A stretch of DNA of 49,650 nucleotides from Burkholderiales bacterium (GCA_028868895.1 JAGWTP010000015.1:1-49650), one strand, 5' to 3'. Positions 1 to 8,615 are shown, counted from the stretch's first letter. Translations and numbers: made by a program. Notes: generated by a model from the letters alone, not told the origin.

Positions 1-855
1 GGCACGCTCGGCGCGATGCTGCCGCCGTCGACGGTGCTGGCGGTCTACGCGATCCTGACCCAGCAGGACATCGGCAAGCTGTTCATGGCCGGCATCCTGC
101 CCGGCCTCCTGGCGATGACGATGTACGTGCTGACGATCACGCTGATCGTCAAGCTGCGACCGGGCTTCTTGCCGGCCGGCCAGCCGCGGCCGTGGCCCGA
201 GCGGCTGGCCGCGCTCAAGCTGGTGTGGGCGCCGCTGGCGCTGTTCGTGTTCGTGATCGGTGGCCTGTACGGCGGCTTCTTCACACCCACCGAGGCCGGC
301 GGCGTCGGCGCCAGCGGCGCCTACCTGCTCGGCGTGCTGCGCGGCAAGCTCAACCGTGCCAACACCCGCGAGGCGCTGCTGCAGGCCACCCGCACCGCGG
401 CGGCGGTGTTCACGGTGCTGATCGGTGCGCTGCTGTTCGGCTACTTCCTGACGATCACGCAGGCGCCGCAGCAGCTCACCGCGTTCCTCACCGGCCTGGG
501 CGTGGGCCGCTACGGCGTGCTCGCGCTGATCATGCTGATGTACCTGGTGCTGGGCTGCCTGATGGACGCGATGGCGATGATCATCCTGACCGTGCCGATC
601 ATCTTCCCGGTGATCACCGCGCTCGGCTTCGACCCGATCTGGTTCGGCATCGTCATCGTGATGACGGTCGAACTCGGCCTGATCCACCCGCCGGTGGGCA
701 TGAACGTGTTCGTGATCAAGAGCGTCGTCAAGGACGTGAGCTTCACGACCATCTTCAAGGGCGTGCTGCCGTTCGTGGCCACCGACATCCTGCGGCTGGT
801 GATCCTGATCGCGTTCCCGGTCATCGCGCTGTGGTTGCCGCATCGAATGGGATAG
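1..855 (+). CDS. TRAP transporter large permease (DctM type), C-terminal part
   Basis: The reading frame is open from the first base, so the gene begins before the window; 284 residues are visible. The protein is a chain of hydrophobic membrane segments with the features of the large DctM/TRAP-T subunit: an FFTPTEAGGVGA motif near residue 95, a long loop around residues 112-120, and late segments ending in the conserved LGLIHPPVGMNVFV stretch. In this family the subunit forms the ion-coupled inner-membrane channel that takes up organic acids from a periplasmic binding protein. The small permease and binding protein would lie upstream, outside the window. The substrate cannot be told from this piece. 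Confidence 0.93.
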   Translation, partial: GTLGAMLPPSTVLAVYAILTQQDIGKLFMAGILPGLLAMTMYVLTITLIVKLRPGFLPAGQPRPWPERLAALKLVWAPLALFVFVIGGLYGGFFTPTEAGGVGASGAYLLGVLRGKLNRANTREALLQATRTAAAVFTVLIGALLFGYFLTITQAPQQLTAFLTGLGVGRYGVLALIMLMYLVLGCLMDAMAMIILTVPIIFPVITALGFDPIWFGIVIVMTVELGLIHPPVGMNVFVIKSVVKDVSFTTIFKGVLPFVATDILRLVILIAFPVIALWLPHRMG

Positions 856-999
856 CTGGCTGTCAATCCCCAGGTCCGTGTCGTTGGCGATCGCATCGCA
901 GCGCCGAAGCGCTAGGGAATCCGCTAGCTGCGCCGCGCCGGCACACGTGCTCCCATGAAGGGGCATCGCAGATGCCCAAACCAACGAGGAGACACCCCC

Positions 1000-2268
1000 A
1001 TGATCGATCGAAAAGGTTCACGCGCACCCGGCGCGTGGAGTCGCGCAGTCGTCGCCGCCGCGTGCGCCACGGCCTGTCTGGCCACGGCCGCGCAGCCGCT
1101 CAAGAGCTACGACTCGACCAAGAAGGAGTTCTGGGAGCACCCACCGGCGGACTGGTTCCTCGGTGACGAAACCGCGGCCCAGAAAGGCCTGGCGCCGCCG
1201 GCGGGCCCGGCGCTGCCGACGCCGCTGGCGGAGCTGCAGACCAACCTGAAGGCCGTGAAGCTGCCGAAGGGCTTCAAGATCGAGGTCTACGCCAGCGGCG
1301 TGAACAGCGCCCGGCAGATGGCCTGGGGCGACAAGGGCACGCTGTTCGTCGGCTCGTTCAGCGCCGGCACGGTCTACGCCATCACCGGGCCCGAGGGCAA
1401 CAAGGTGGTCAAGCCGATCCTGACCGGCATGAAGATGCCCACCGGCCTGGCCTTTCGCGACGGCGCGCTGTATGTCGTCGACATCGACAAGATCCTGAGG
1501 TACGACAACGCGGAAGACAACCTCGACAAGATGCCCGCCCCGAAGGTGGTCTACGACGACATGCCGTCGTACGTGGCACACGGCTGGAAGTACCTGACCT
1601 TCGACAAGGCCGGCTGGCTCTATGTGCCGTTCGGCCCGCCGTGCAACGAGTGCCTGCCGCCGACCAGCCTGGCGCAGGTGCGCCGCGTCAATCCCGCCAC
1701 CGGCCAGGCCGAACTGGTGGCGATCGGCGTGCGCAACAGCGTGGGCGGTGACATCGACCCGCGCAGCGGCGACTACTGGTTCACCGAGAACGCCCGCGAC
1801 TGGATCAGCGACGACCTGCCCAGCGACAAGCTCAACCACATCACCAAGATCGGCGCGCACTACGGCTACCCGTATTGCCACCAGGGCGACCTGCCCGACC
1901 CGAAGTACGCGATGGGTCACAAGTGTTCGGAGTTCACGCCGCCGGCGCTCAAGCTCGGTGCGCACGTGGCGCCACTGGGCATGAAGTTCTACACCGGCAA
2001 GCAGTTTCCGGCCGAGTACGCCAACAACATCCTGATTGCCGAGCACGGCTCGTGGAACCGCCACAAGTACCAGGGCGCACGCATCATGCGGGTCGTGACC
2101 GACCCGCAGGGCAAGAAGATCAGGCAGGAGGTCTTCGCCAGCGGCTGGATCAACGGCGACCAGAGCTACACCGGGCGCCCGGCCGACATCGTGGTGGCCG
2201 CCGACGGCTCGATCCTGGTCGCCGACGACTGGGCCGGTGCCATCTACCGCATCAGCTACGGGAAGTAG
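1000..2268 (+). CDS. Secreted PQQ-dependent sugar dehydrogenase (sorbosone dehydrogenase-like)
   Basis: The 422-residue product starts at the ATG that follows a good ribosome site (AACGAGGAG), in preference to an in-frame ATG 45 bases upstream. It has a Tat/Sec-like basic N-terminus and an alanine-rich signal ending near TAAQ. The rest reads as a six-bladed beta-propeller of the sorbosone/glucose dehydrogenase type: FKIEVYASGVNSARQMAWG, then the TGLAFRDGALYV blade, the PPCNEC cysteine pair, the IGVRNSVGGD segment and the late EHGSWNR motif. Such enzymes oxidise sugars or alcohols in the periplasm with PQQ and pass electrons to cytochrome c. The next gene encodes a di-heme cytochrome, a plausible electron acceptor. 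The exact substrate is unknown. Confidence 0.87.
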   Translation: MIDRKGSRAPGAWSRAVVAAACATACLATAAQPLKSYDSTKKEFWEHPPADWFLGDETAAQKGLAPPAGPALPTPLAELQTNLKAVKLPKGFKIEVYASGVNSARQMAWGDKGTLFVGSFSAGTVYAITGPEGNKVVKPILTGMKMPTGLAFRDGALYVVDIDKILRYDNAEDNLDKMPAPKVVYDDMPSYVAHGWKYLTFDKAGWLYVPFGPPCNECLPPTSLAQVRRVNPATGQAELVAIGVRNSVGGDIDPRSGDYWFTENARDWISDDLPSDKLNHITKIGAHYGYPYCHQGDLPDPKYAMGHKCSEFTPPALKLGAHVAPLGMKFYTGKQFPAEYANNILIAEHGSWNRHKYQGARIMRVVTDPQGKKIRQEVFASGWINGDQSYTGRPADIVVAADGSILVADDWAGAIYRISYGK

Positions 2269-2349
2269 GCGGATCGCCCGCTCGGGTGGCCAGCCGGGCA
2301 TTGCCGGCGGGCGGCCTGCAGCCAGTGAATCCCGAACGATGGAAGTCCG

Positions 2350-2934
2350 ATGAAACGCACTGCAGTCTGCCTGGCTCTCTGGCTCGCGGTCACCACCGCC
2401 GGCGCCGCCGTCGATCTTGCGGCCGGCGCCGCCAAGGCCCAGGTCTGCTTCGCCTGCCACGGGCCCCAGGGCGTCTCGCAAACCGCACAGACGCCGTCGC
2501 TGGCGGGCCAGCCCGACGGCTTCCTGCAGTGGCAGCTGGTGTTCTTTCGCAGCGGTGTGCGCAAGAACCCGGTCATGCAGCCGATGGCGGCCAGCCTGAC
2601 CGACGACGACATCCGCAATCTCGCCGCCTACTTCGCCGCTCAGAAGCCACCTGCAGCCGGGTCGAACGGCGCTGCCGATGCGGCGCTGTATGCCGCCGGT
2701 CAACAACTCGCGCTGCGCAACCGCTGCGCGTCGTGCCACCGCGACGACTACGCCGGCATGCAGGCCGCGGCGCGCACCGCCGCGCAGCGCGAAGACTATC
2801 TGCTGAGCGCATTGCGTGCCTTCAAGGCCGGCACGCGCACCGGGGGCGGCGTGGCCGCGATGCCCGATGTGGTCTACCCGCTGGGCGACGACGAATTGCG
2901 CGCCCTCGCGCACTTCATGGCCCACCTGCCGTAG
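2350..2934 (+). CDS. Di-heme c-type cytochrome (c4/c553-like)
   Basis: The 194-residue protein has a signal peptide ending near AGAA and two heme-attachment motifs, CFACH in the N-terminal half and CASCH in the C-terminal half, so it is two fused class-I cytochrome c domains. A methionine ligand is likely in the PVMQPMA segment of the first domain and the AAMPDVVYPL segment of the second. It sits 81 bases after the PQQ dehydrogenase gene, on the same strand, and is probably the periplasmic electron acceptor that links that enzyme to the respiratory chain. That pairing is inferred from context. Tandem GC hairpins follow the stop codon. Confidence 0.9.
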   Translation: MKRTAVCLALWLAVTTAGAAVDLAAGAAKAQVCFACHGPQGVSQTAQTPSLAGQPDGFLQWQLVFFRSGVRKNPVMQPMAASLTDDDIRNLAAYFAAQKPPAAGSNGAADAALYAAGQQLALRNRCASCHRDDYAGMQAAARTAAQREDYLLSALRAFKAGTRTGGGVAAMPDVVYPLGDDELRALAHFMAHLP

Positions 2935-2971
2935 CCGGTCGCCCCGACCGGGCGCGGGGTCCCGTTACCCC
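2935..2971. terminator. Two tandem hairpins in the convergent gap
   Basis: The 38-base gap between the cytochrome gene and the convergent lipocalin gene holds two perfect hairpins. The first starts at the base after the stop codon (CCGGTCG, loop CCC, CGACCGG, 2935-2951). The second is GGGGT, loop CCCGTT, ACCCC (2956-2971). Neither has a U-tract, so they may be weak or RNA-processing stops serving both strands. Confidence 0.4.
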
Positions 2972-2972
2972 G

Positions 2973-3530
2973 CTACCGAACGCCGCCGGCCTGTGGCACG
3001 CGCTGCAGCAGCCGCACGTCGTAGCCCTGCGTGCCGACGAAGGCCTTCAGGCGCTCGTAGTCGGCCTCGGGGATCGTCGGCGTGCGCGCCATGATCCAGA
3101 CGTAGTCGCGCTTGGCGCGCGTGATCACGGTCTCGGTGTAGTCGGGCGAGAGGTACGAGATCCGGTAGTCGGCCTTGAACGGCCAGATGTACTGCTGGCC
3201 CCAGACCGCGCCGGCGCCGCCGTCCATCACGAAGCCGCGTGACTCGTAGTGCTTGCGCGGCCCGTCGAAGGTGCCGGCATTGAAGCTGAAGGTGGTGGCG
3301 ATGGTGCCGTCGGGGTCGAGGCGGTAGGTGTCCTTGGCGTTGTGGGCACCCTTCTCGAGGAAGGTCGGGATGTTGGCGATCACGTACCAGTCGCCCATGA
3401 ACCGCGGCAGGTCGACGTGCGGGACGAGCGTGACGGGCCGGGCCGGCGGCTCGGTCAGGGCGGCGCAGCCGGTCAGGCCGGACAGGGCGGTGGTCAGGGC
3501 CGCGAGCGCGACCGACGGGGCAAGGCGCAT
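2973..3530 (-). CDS. blc: Outer-membrane lipocalin lipoprotein (Blc-like)
   Basis: The 185-residue product has a lipoprotein signal with the lipobox LTGC (Cys22), then the lipocalin signature in FMGDWYVIANIPTF (the GxW motif) and a beta-barrel ending in the conserved DYVWIMARTPTIP segment. Bacterial lipocalins bind fatty acids or lysophospholipids on the periplasmic face of the outer membrane and are linked to membrane stress. It is the last gene of a five-gene minus-strand run with a CFA-type methyltransferase, DUF2878, DUF1295 and DUF6134 proteins, 57 bases after the DUF6134 stop. The context fits lipid turnover or repair. Confidence 0.9.
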   Translation of the reverse strand: MRLAPSVALAALTTALSGLTGCAALTEPPARPVTLVPHVDLPRFMGDWYVIANIPTFLEKGAHNAKDTYRLDPDGTIATTFSFNAGTFDGPRKHYESRGFVMDGGAGAVWGQQYIWPFKADYRISYLSPDYTETVITRAKRDYVWIMARTPTIPEADYERLKAFVGTQGYDVRLLQRVPQAGGVR

Positions 3531-3587
3531 GACGTTTTCCTCGGGTGAATGGGAGGCGGGCGTGATGGGAGGCGGGAGGCGGGCGCT

Positions 3588-4319
3588 TTACGGCAATCGA
3601 TAGCTCAGCGTGCGGCCACCGGCCACCGTCGAATCCAGGCCGACCCACGCGTCCCGGGCCGAATACCACACGTCGATCGGGTGTGGCGGCCCGGTGATGC
3701 GCCAGCGCGTCGCCGGCACGGGCTGGCCATGCACGTCGATCGAGCCGCTGCCGGCCGCGCCGATGCGCACGGCGTCGTAGCGGCCGGTCTGGGCGTTGAG
3801 CAGCCGCGTCTGCGTGCGCATTGCCGGGTTCCAGTAGGCGTAGCTCATCACGCAGCCCGGCAGCACCAGCGGCGGGCCGCCGGCGTACACGGTGAGCGTG
3901 TCGCCGGCGTATTCGGTGCGCACGCTGCTGTGCGTGCCGTGGTCGTCGGTTGTCGAGGTGAGTGCGGTCAGGCAGTCGCCGCGCCATTCTTCGCGGGCCT
4001 CGTGGTGGTAGCGGTAGACGGTGATGCCGAGAAACTTGACGGCGAACTCGGCCACGCTGTGCACCTGGCGTGTGTCGCCCTGCGCGGTGACGGTGAAGCG
4101 GTGCCGGCCGATCGGCTTGCCGTCGAGCGAGACGCTGAAGTCCCACACGCCGGACGGTGCCGGCGCCGGCTGCGCCTCGGCGAGCGCCGGTGCCCCGAGC
4201 AGTGCCGGGCCGAGCAGCGCGAGGGCGCAAAGCGCCATGCGCAGCCGTGACACGGCGTTCACCGGGCCACCGAACGGCGCACTGCGGCATTCGCCCTCGG
4301 GACGGCCCGGCGGGTTCAT
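3588..4319 (-). CDS. DUF6134-like exported protein
   Basis: The 243-residue product starts at an ATG that overlaps the stop of the DUF1295 gene (ATGA, 4316-4319), so the two are translationally coupled. A methionine 27 residues further in (MALCALALL) begins the obvious signal peptide and may be the functional start. The mature part looks all-beta, with segments WDFSVSLDGKPIGRHRF, YRYHHEAREEW and a C-terminal DVWYSARDAWVGLDS stretch, as in periplasmic DUF6134 proteins. Its biochemical role is unknown. Its place between the DUF1295 and lipocalin genes suggests a part in membrane-lipid modification or transport, which is inference from neighbours. Confidence 0.75.
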   Translation of the reverse strand: MNPPGRPEGECRSAPFGGPVNAVSRLRMALCALALLGPALLGAPALAEAQPAPAPSGVWDFSVSLDGKPIGRHRFTVTAQGDTRQVHSVAEFAVKFLGITVYRYHHEAREEWRGDCLTALTSTTDDHGTHSSVRTEYAGDTLTVYAGGPPLVLPGCVMSYAYWNPAMRTQTRLLNAQTGRYDAVRIGAAGSGSIDVHGQPVPATRWRITGPPHPIDVWYSARDAWVGLDSTVAGGRTLSYRLP

Positions 4320-5122
4320 GGCGACCCCGCGCGCCGCGGCCGGCCGGGCACGAACGCGTTGGTGCGGGCGATGTAGTCGCGGTAGGCCGGGCGCCGCTCG
4401 ACGATGTCCTTTTCGAGCAGGCTCACGCCCGAGACCTTCAGCAGCAGCACCGTCATCAGCAGCGGCGAAGCCACGCTCCACGCGCCGGCCCAGCCCGCAC
4501 CGGCCAAGGCGACCAGCCACAGGCCCCACCAGATGCAGGTCTCGCCGAAGTAGTTGGGGTGGCGGGAGTAGCGCCACACGCCGCGGTCCATCACCTGGCC
4601 GCGCTGGGCCGGGTCGGCCTTGAAGCGCGCCATCTGCGCGTCGGCGACGGCCTCGAAGGCGATGCCGAACACCGCCACCGCGATGCCCACCGCGTCGAGG
4701 GCGGTGAGCGGTGCGGCGCTGGCCATGCCGGCGAGCAACGGCGTCGAGACCGTCCAGGCGAGCAGCGCCTGCAGCGCAAAGATGAGGACGAGGCTCTTGA
4801 GCGCGAAGTTCGGCTGGTTGCGCGCGCGGATCTCGCGGTAGCGGCGGTCTTCGCCGTGGCCCCAGTTGCGCCAGGTGATGAACAGGCTCAGGCGCAGCGC
4901 CCAGGCGACCACCAGCAGCAGCAGCCAGGCGCTGCGCGCGCCGGCTGCGGGCAGCACGAGCGCGTAGACGATCGCGGCGCCGGCGATGAACAGGCCCCAG
5001 GTGCGGTCGACCAGGCTCACGTCGCGGCGCACCAGGCTGGCCAGCCAGGTCAGCCCGGCGAGCAGCGCGATCAGCGCCAAGCCGGGCAGCGCGGCGTGCC
5101 ACATGAGCGCGGCGTCAGCCAT
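4316..5122 (-). CDS. DUF1295 membrane protein, steroid 5-alpha-reductase fold
   Basis: The 268-residue integral membrane protein has about seven hydrophobic segments and, near residues 180-200, the diagnostic RYSRHPNYFGE motif of the DUF1295 / 3-oxo-5-alpha-steroid 4-dehydrogenase C-terminal fold, which contributes to NADPH binding in that superfamily. The chosen start (MADAALMWH) overlaps the end of the DUF2878 gene by 8 bases. In other proteobacteria DUF1295 genes occur beside CFA-like methyltransferases and lipocalins in oxidative or membrane-stress operons, and the same grouping is seen here. A reductase acting on a modified acyl chain is plausible but not shown. Confidence 0.85.
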   Translation of the reverse strand: MADAALMWHAALPGLALIALLAGLTWLASLVRRDVSLVDRTWGLFIAGAAIVYALVLPAAGARSAWLLLLVVAWALRLSLFITWRNWGHGEDRRYREIRARNQPNFALKSLVLIFALQALLAWTVSTPLLAGMASAAPLTALDAVGIAVAVFGIAFEAVADAQMARFKADPAQRGQVMDRGVWRYSRHPNYFGETCIWWGLWLVALAGAGWAGAWSVASPLLMTVLLLKVSGVSLLEKDIVERRPAYRDYIARTNAFVPGRPRRAGSP

Positions 5123-5717
5123 GCGGCACCTGCGGCACGGCCACGCCGTCGTAGCGCATCCCAAGCCACACCAGCAGCGGCATCAACAGCGCCCAGGTGA
5201 CGGCCATCGTCGCCAGCGCCGGCGTGGCGTCGATGAAGCGCGCACCACCGAGCTCGACGCCGGACGCGAACGAGGCCGGCCCGGCCACCGCGCCGAGCAC
5301 CGCCGCGAGCCACCAGCGCCGCTTCAGCCAGCGCATCGTCACGTTCAGCGCGATCGCAAGCAACCCCCACAGCGCGACCATCCAGTACGGCGCCAGGAGC
5401 GGGTCGGGCTGGCCCGACGGGTACGCCACGAAGCCCTGCATCGCGTTGGCGCTTTCGACCACCAGCCCGATCAGGCACGCCAGCGCGACCAGCCTGGCCT
5501 CCTGCAGCGGGCGCGCCGAGACCGCGAGATGCCAGGCGATGGCCACGACCACCGCGGCGGTGCCCCAGAGCGGCAGCCCGTGCGCCGCACCGAGCACGGC
5601 AGCGAACCAGGCCGCCTGGAACACGACGAAGTTGGCGATCTGGATCGCGCGGGTCGGCTTCGCGGCGCGCGCCGGTGTCGCGCTGCCGGCGCCCGCGGGG
5701 GCCGTCGACGCGATCAT
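5115..5717 (-). CDS. DUF2878 membrane protein
   Basis: The 200-residue protein has an alanine-rich cytoplasmic N-terminus and about five membrane segments. Motifs such as NFVVFQAAWFAAVLGAAHG and the GFVAYPSG loop match the DUF2878 family of small inner-membrane proteins of unknown function. The start overlaps the stop of the upstream methyltransferase gene (ATGA, 5714-5717), so it is translated from the same message. DUF2878 genes are repeatedly found with CFA-like methyltransferases and DUF1295 genes, as here. No catalytic residues are evident. Confidence 0.78.
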   Translation of the reverse strand: MIASTAPAGAGSATPARAAKPTRAIQIANFVVFQAAWFAAVLGAAHGLPLWGTAAVVVAIAWHLAVSARPLQEARLVALACLIGLVVESANAMQGFVAYPSGQPDPLLAPYWMVALWGLLAIALNVTMRWLKRRWWLAAVLGAVAGPASFASGVELGGARFIDATPALATMAVTWALLMPLLVWLGMRYDGVAVPQVPHG

Positions 5718-6778
5718 GCGCGTCGCTCGAACAGGTAGTGGCTGACCCACCACTGCTGGCCGCCGTCGTAGCCGAACAACTCGGCCACCGACATGAAGAA
5801 CAGCCGCCAGCGCATCCACCAGACCGCGGCAGCCTCTTTGCCGTCGCGGCCTTCTTGGCCATAGGTGCGCTCGAACAGCGGCATCAGCGCGTCGCGTTGA
5901 TCGTCCATGTTGCGCAGCCAGGCCTCGGCGGTGCGCGCGTAGTGGCTGCCGTCCCAGCGCCAGCGCCGCAGCAGCCGCAGGTCGTCCTGGCAGTGCAGCG
6001 CAAGGTCGTCGCTGGGCATCATGCCGCCGGAGAAGAAATGCCGGCTCATCCAGTCGCTCGCGTCGCGCTCGACGAACGCGTAGGGCGCGCCGCGGTGGGC
6101 GAACACGTGCATGAAGAAGCGCCCCTGCGGGCCGAGCCAGCGCGCCACGTTGGCGAACGCGCGCGGCCAGTTGCGCAGGTGCTCGAACATCTCGACCGAC
6201 ACGATGCGGTCGAAACGCTGCCCGGTGTCGAAGTCGTTGAAGTCGCCGGTGATCACGCGCACATTGGTCAGGCCGCGTTCGGCCGCCTGCGCCTCGATGT
6301 ATTCGCGTTGCGAGTTCGAGTTCGACAGCGCGGTGATGTGGCTGCCCGGGTGGCGCTCGGCCATCCACAACGTCAGCGAGCCCCAGCCGCAACCCAGTTC
6401 CAGCACCTGCTGGCCGTCGGCCAGGCCGGCGCGTTCGCAGGTGGTGTGCAGCGCGGCCGCCTCGGCCTGCGCCAGCGTGGCCACGCCCTCGGGCCAGAAG
6501 CAACTGCTGTACTTGCGGTGCGGGCCGAGTGCCGCGCCGAAGAACGCGGCGGGCACTTCGTAGTGCTGTTCGTTCGCCTTTTCGGGCAGCAGCGCGAGCG
6601 GCGCGGCGCGCAGCTCGTCGACGAAAGCCTGGGTCAGGCCGGCCGCCGCGCACACGTCGGCCGTGTGCAGTTCGGCCAGGCGGGCCTTCAGCAGGCGGCG
6701 GATTCCGAGCCGCACCACGCGGTCGGGCACCAACCCCTGTTCGATCCAATTGACGGCAACGGCGGTGCTGTCCGGCAT
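5714..6778 (-). CDS. CFA-synthase-like SAM-dependent methyltransferase
   Basis: The 354-residue protein has the class-I SAM motif LELGCGWGSL near residue 127, a downstream ITGDFNDF segment and the VSVEMFEHLRNW motif of cyclopropane-fatty-acid-synthase-like methyltransferases. It lacks the N-terminal domain of true CFA synthases and ends in a helical WWVSHYLFERR tail. This subfamily heads stress operons with DUF2878 and DUF1295 genes. Members related to Rhodobacter RSP1091 methylate unsaturated acyl chains on the way to furan fatty acids; orthology is my inference. It is the first gene of the five-gene minus-strand operon and differs clearly from the second CFA synthase at 12355. Confidence 0.86.
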   Translation of the reverse strand: MPDSTAVAVNWIEQGLVPDRVVRLGIRRLLKARLAELHTADVCAAAGLTQAFVDELRAAPLALLPEKANEQHYEVPAAFFGAALGPHRKYSSCFWPEGVATLAQAEAAALHTTCERAGLADGQQVLELGCGWGSLTLWMAERHPGSHITALSNSNSQREYIEAQAAERGLTNVRVITGDFNDFDTGQRFDRIVSVEMFEHLRNWPRAFANVARWLGPQGRFFMHVFAHRGAPYAFVERDASDWMSRHFFSGGMMPSDDLALHCQDDLRLLRRWRWDGSHYARTAEAWLRNMDDQRDALMPLFERTYGQEGRDGKEAAAVWWMRWRLFFMSVAELFGYDGGQQWWVSHYLFERRA

Positions 6779-6822
6779 GTGAGCGCTTCCTTGTCGACGG
6801 GGCGAAAGTGCTCCGACACGGG

Positions 6823-6851
6823 GGTTACGCTAGCCGAACGCGATCGGATGC
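6823..6851 (-). promoter_or_regulatory. Possible ECF-sigma (RpoE/ChrR-type) promoter of the lipid operon
   Basis: Upstream of the methyltransferase gene the minus strand reads GCATCC (6851-6846), 18 bases, then TAACC (6827-6823). This resembles the TGATCC-N18-TAAGA pattern of RpoE/ChrR singlet-oxygen-response promoters (4 of 6 and 3 of 5 matches). Similar operons are in that regulon elsewhere. The match is partial and no rpoE-chrR pair lies in the window, so this is a hypothesis. Confidence 0.25.
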
Positions 6852-6881
6852 ACCGATCAGTCACAAAATGACCCCATGAGT

Positions 6882-8000
6882 TCATGCGGCATGCGCGAGC
6901 GCATCGGCCGCGTAGGCGCGCCCGAAGCGGTTGGCCAGGAACGCGGCCAGCGGCACCTCTTCCTGGCGCACGAAACCGCGCTGCGGCAACTCGCCGGCGG
7001 CGAGCAGGTCGAGCATCGCGCACAGGCTCGACGCCGTCGTGATCTGGATCGCACTGCGCATCTTGCCGGCCAGCACGTGGCTGTAGACCTTGCGGGCGTA
7101 GGTGTCCTGCTGCAGCCGGCCATCGCGCAGGCCGGCGACGGTGACGAAGACGATCACCACGTCCTGCATCGTCGAGGGCAGCGCCTGCTCGAGGATGTCC
7201 TTGAGCACGTCGCGCCGGTCCTTCAGGCGCAGGTCGTGCAGCAGCGCCTTCATGATCGCGGCGTGGCCGGGGTAGCGGATGGTGCGGTAGTTGAGCGTGC
7301 GCACCCGCCCGGCCAGCGTCTCGCACAGCGTGCCCAGGCCGCCGGAGGTGTTGAAGGCCTCGTAGAGCACGCCGTCGAGCGAGAACTCCTCGCGTTCCTC
7401 GAGCGCCGGCACCGAGCACAGATGCCCGTCGACGATCGCCTCGCACGGCTCGCAGTACTCGTTGATGACGCCTTCGGTGCTCCAGGTCAGGTTGTAGTTC
7501 AGCGCATTGCTCGGGTAGGCGGGCAAGGCGCCCACGCGCATGCGCACCGAGTCGAGCGCGTCGAAGCGGCGCGCCAGGTCGGCGGCGACGATCGAAATGA
7601 AGCCCGGCGCCAGCCCGCACTGCGGCATCAGCGCGCTGCGTGCCTGCGGTGCCAGCGCGCGGATCGCGCGGGTGCTGGCCACGTCTTCGGTGAGGTCGAG
7701 GTAGTGCACGCCGGCGTCGACCGCGGCGCGCGCCACCGGCAGCGTCAGGTGGTAGGGCGCGGCATTGAGCACCGCGTAGCGGCCTTGCAGCGCCGCGCGC
7801 ACGGCGGCAGCGTCGCCGATGTCCAGCACCAGCGTCGAGAGCCGGCTCGAGCGGCGCGGATCGGCGTCGATCTGCGCCAGCAGCGCGGCCGAGCGGTCGG
7901 CCACCGTGACGCGGTAGCCGCCGTCCTGCGGGGTGTCGACCAGCATCTCGGCGACCACCGCGCCGATCTTGCCGGCGCCGATGACGAGGATGTCTTTCAT
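6882..8000 (-). CDS. Saccharopine dehydrogenase family protein
   Basis: The 372-residue product begins with the Rossmann motif MKDILVIGAGKIGAVVAEML and continues with the DIGDAAAV and NAAPYHLTLPVARAAVDAGVHYLDL segments typical of saccharopine dehydrogenase and lysine dehydrogenase relatives. PQCGLAPGFISIVAADL and NYNLTWSTEGVINEYC follow, as in the lysine 6-dehydrogenase / saccharopine reductase branch. The start has a GGAG site 9 bases upstream. It is divergent from an Lrp/AsnC regulator 124 bases away, an arrangement usual for amino-acid catabolic genes controlled by their substrate. A role in lysine degradation is likely but the reaction is not proven. Confidence 0.85.
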   Translation of the reverse strand: MKDILVIGAGKIGAVVAEMLVDTPQDGGYRVTVADRSAALLAQIDADPRRSSRLSTLVLDIGDAAAVRAALQGRYAVLNAAPYHLTLPVARAAVDAGVHYLDLTEDVASTRAIRALAPQARSALMPQCGLAPGFISIVAADLARRFDALDSVRMRVGALPAYPSNALNYNLTWSTEGVINEYCEPCEAIVDGHLCSVPALEEREEFSLDGVLYEAFNTSGGLGTLCETLAGRVRTLNYRTIRYPGHAAIMKALLHDLRLKDRRDVLKDILEQALPSTMQDVVIVFVTVAGLRDGRLQQDTYARKVYSHVLAGKMRSAIQITTASSLCAMLDLLAAGELPQRGFVRQEEVPLAAFLANRFGRAYAADALAHAA

Positions 8001-8124
8001 GGAGAACTCCAGTGCGTGGGGCGTGAATGAGGGAGATTTTCTGCAGTGCGCGGGCAAACTGCATCGACAAATCAGACGAATCAAAGTGCATACTTCGGCG
8101 TATTGAAGCCATAAGAACGGCACA

Positions 8125-8565
8125 ATGACAAGCCCCGCGCTCGACGCCACCGACCTGGCCCTGCTCGCGCTGCTGCGCGAAGACGCCCGCACCCCCACCG
8201 CGGTGCTGGCACGCGCGCTGAAGCTGTCGCGCACCACGGTGCAAAGCCGGATGGAGCGGTTGCAGCGCCAGCGCGTGATCTCGGGCTACACCGTGACCGT
8301 GCCCGACGCGCTCGAGGCCGGGCTGGTGCGCGCCCACGTGCTGATCACGCTGGCGCCCAAGCGCAGCGCGGCGATCGAGCTTGCGCTGCGCAAGATCGCC
8401 GAGGTGAGGGTGCTGCACTCGGTCAGCGGGCCGTTCGACCTGATCGCGATCGTCGCGGCCACGTCGATCGGCGAGCTCGACGCGCTGATCGACCGCATCG
8501 GTGCGCTCGACGGCGTCGAGCGCACGACCTCGGCGATCGTGCTGTCCACGCGCATTCAGCGCTGA
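8125..8565 (+). CDS. Lrp/AsnC family transcriptional regulator
   Basis: The 146-residue protein is full length for the family. It has an N-terminal winged helix-turn-helix (LDATDLALLALLREDARTP, then LARALKLSRTTVQSRMERL as recognition region) and a C-terminal RAM ligand-binding domain (residues about 65-140) with the VRVLHSVSGPFDLIAIV core. Such regulators form octamers and sense amino acids. It is transcribed away from the saccharopine-dehydrogenase-like gene, which it probably controls through the shared 124-base spacer, which is visibly more AT-rich than its surroundings. The ligand is unknown; lysine is a reasonable guess from the neighbour. Confidence 0.92.
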   Translation: MTSPALDATDLALLALLREDARTPTAVLARALKLSRTTVQSRMERLQRQRVISGYTVTVPDALEAGLVRAHVLITLAPKRSAAIELALRKIAEVRVLHSVSGPFDLIAIVAATSIGELDALIDRIGALDGVERTTSAIVLSTRIQR

Positions 8566-8615
8566 GGCGCTGACGGGCGAGCGCGGCGCGCGGCCGGCGG
8601 TTTGCCGGGCGTGAT

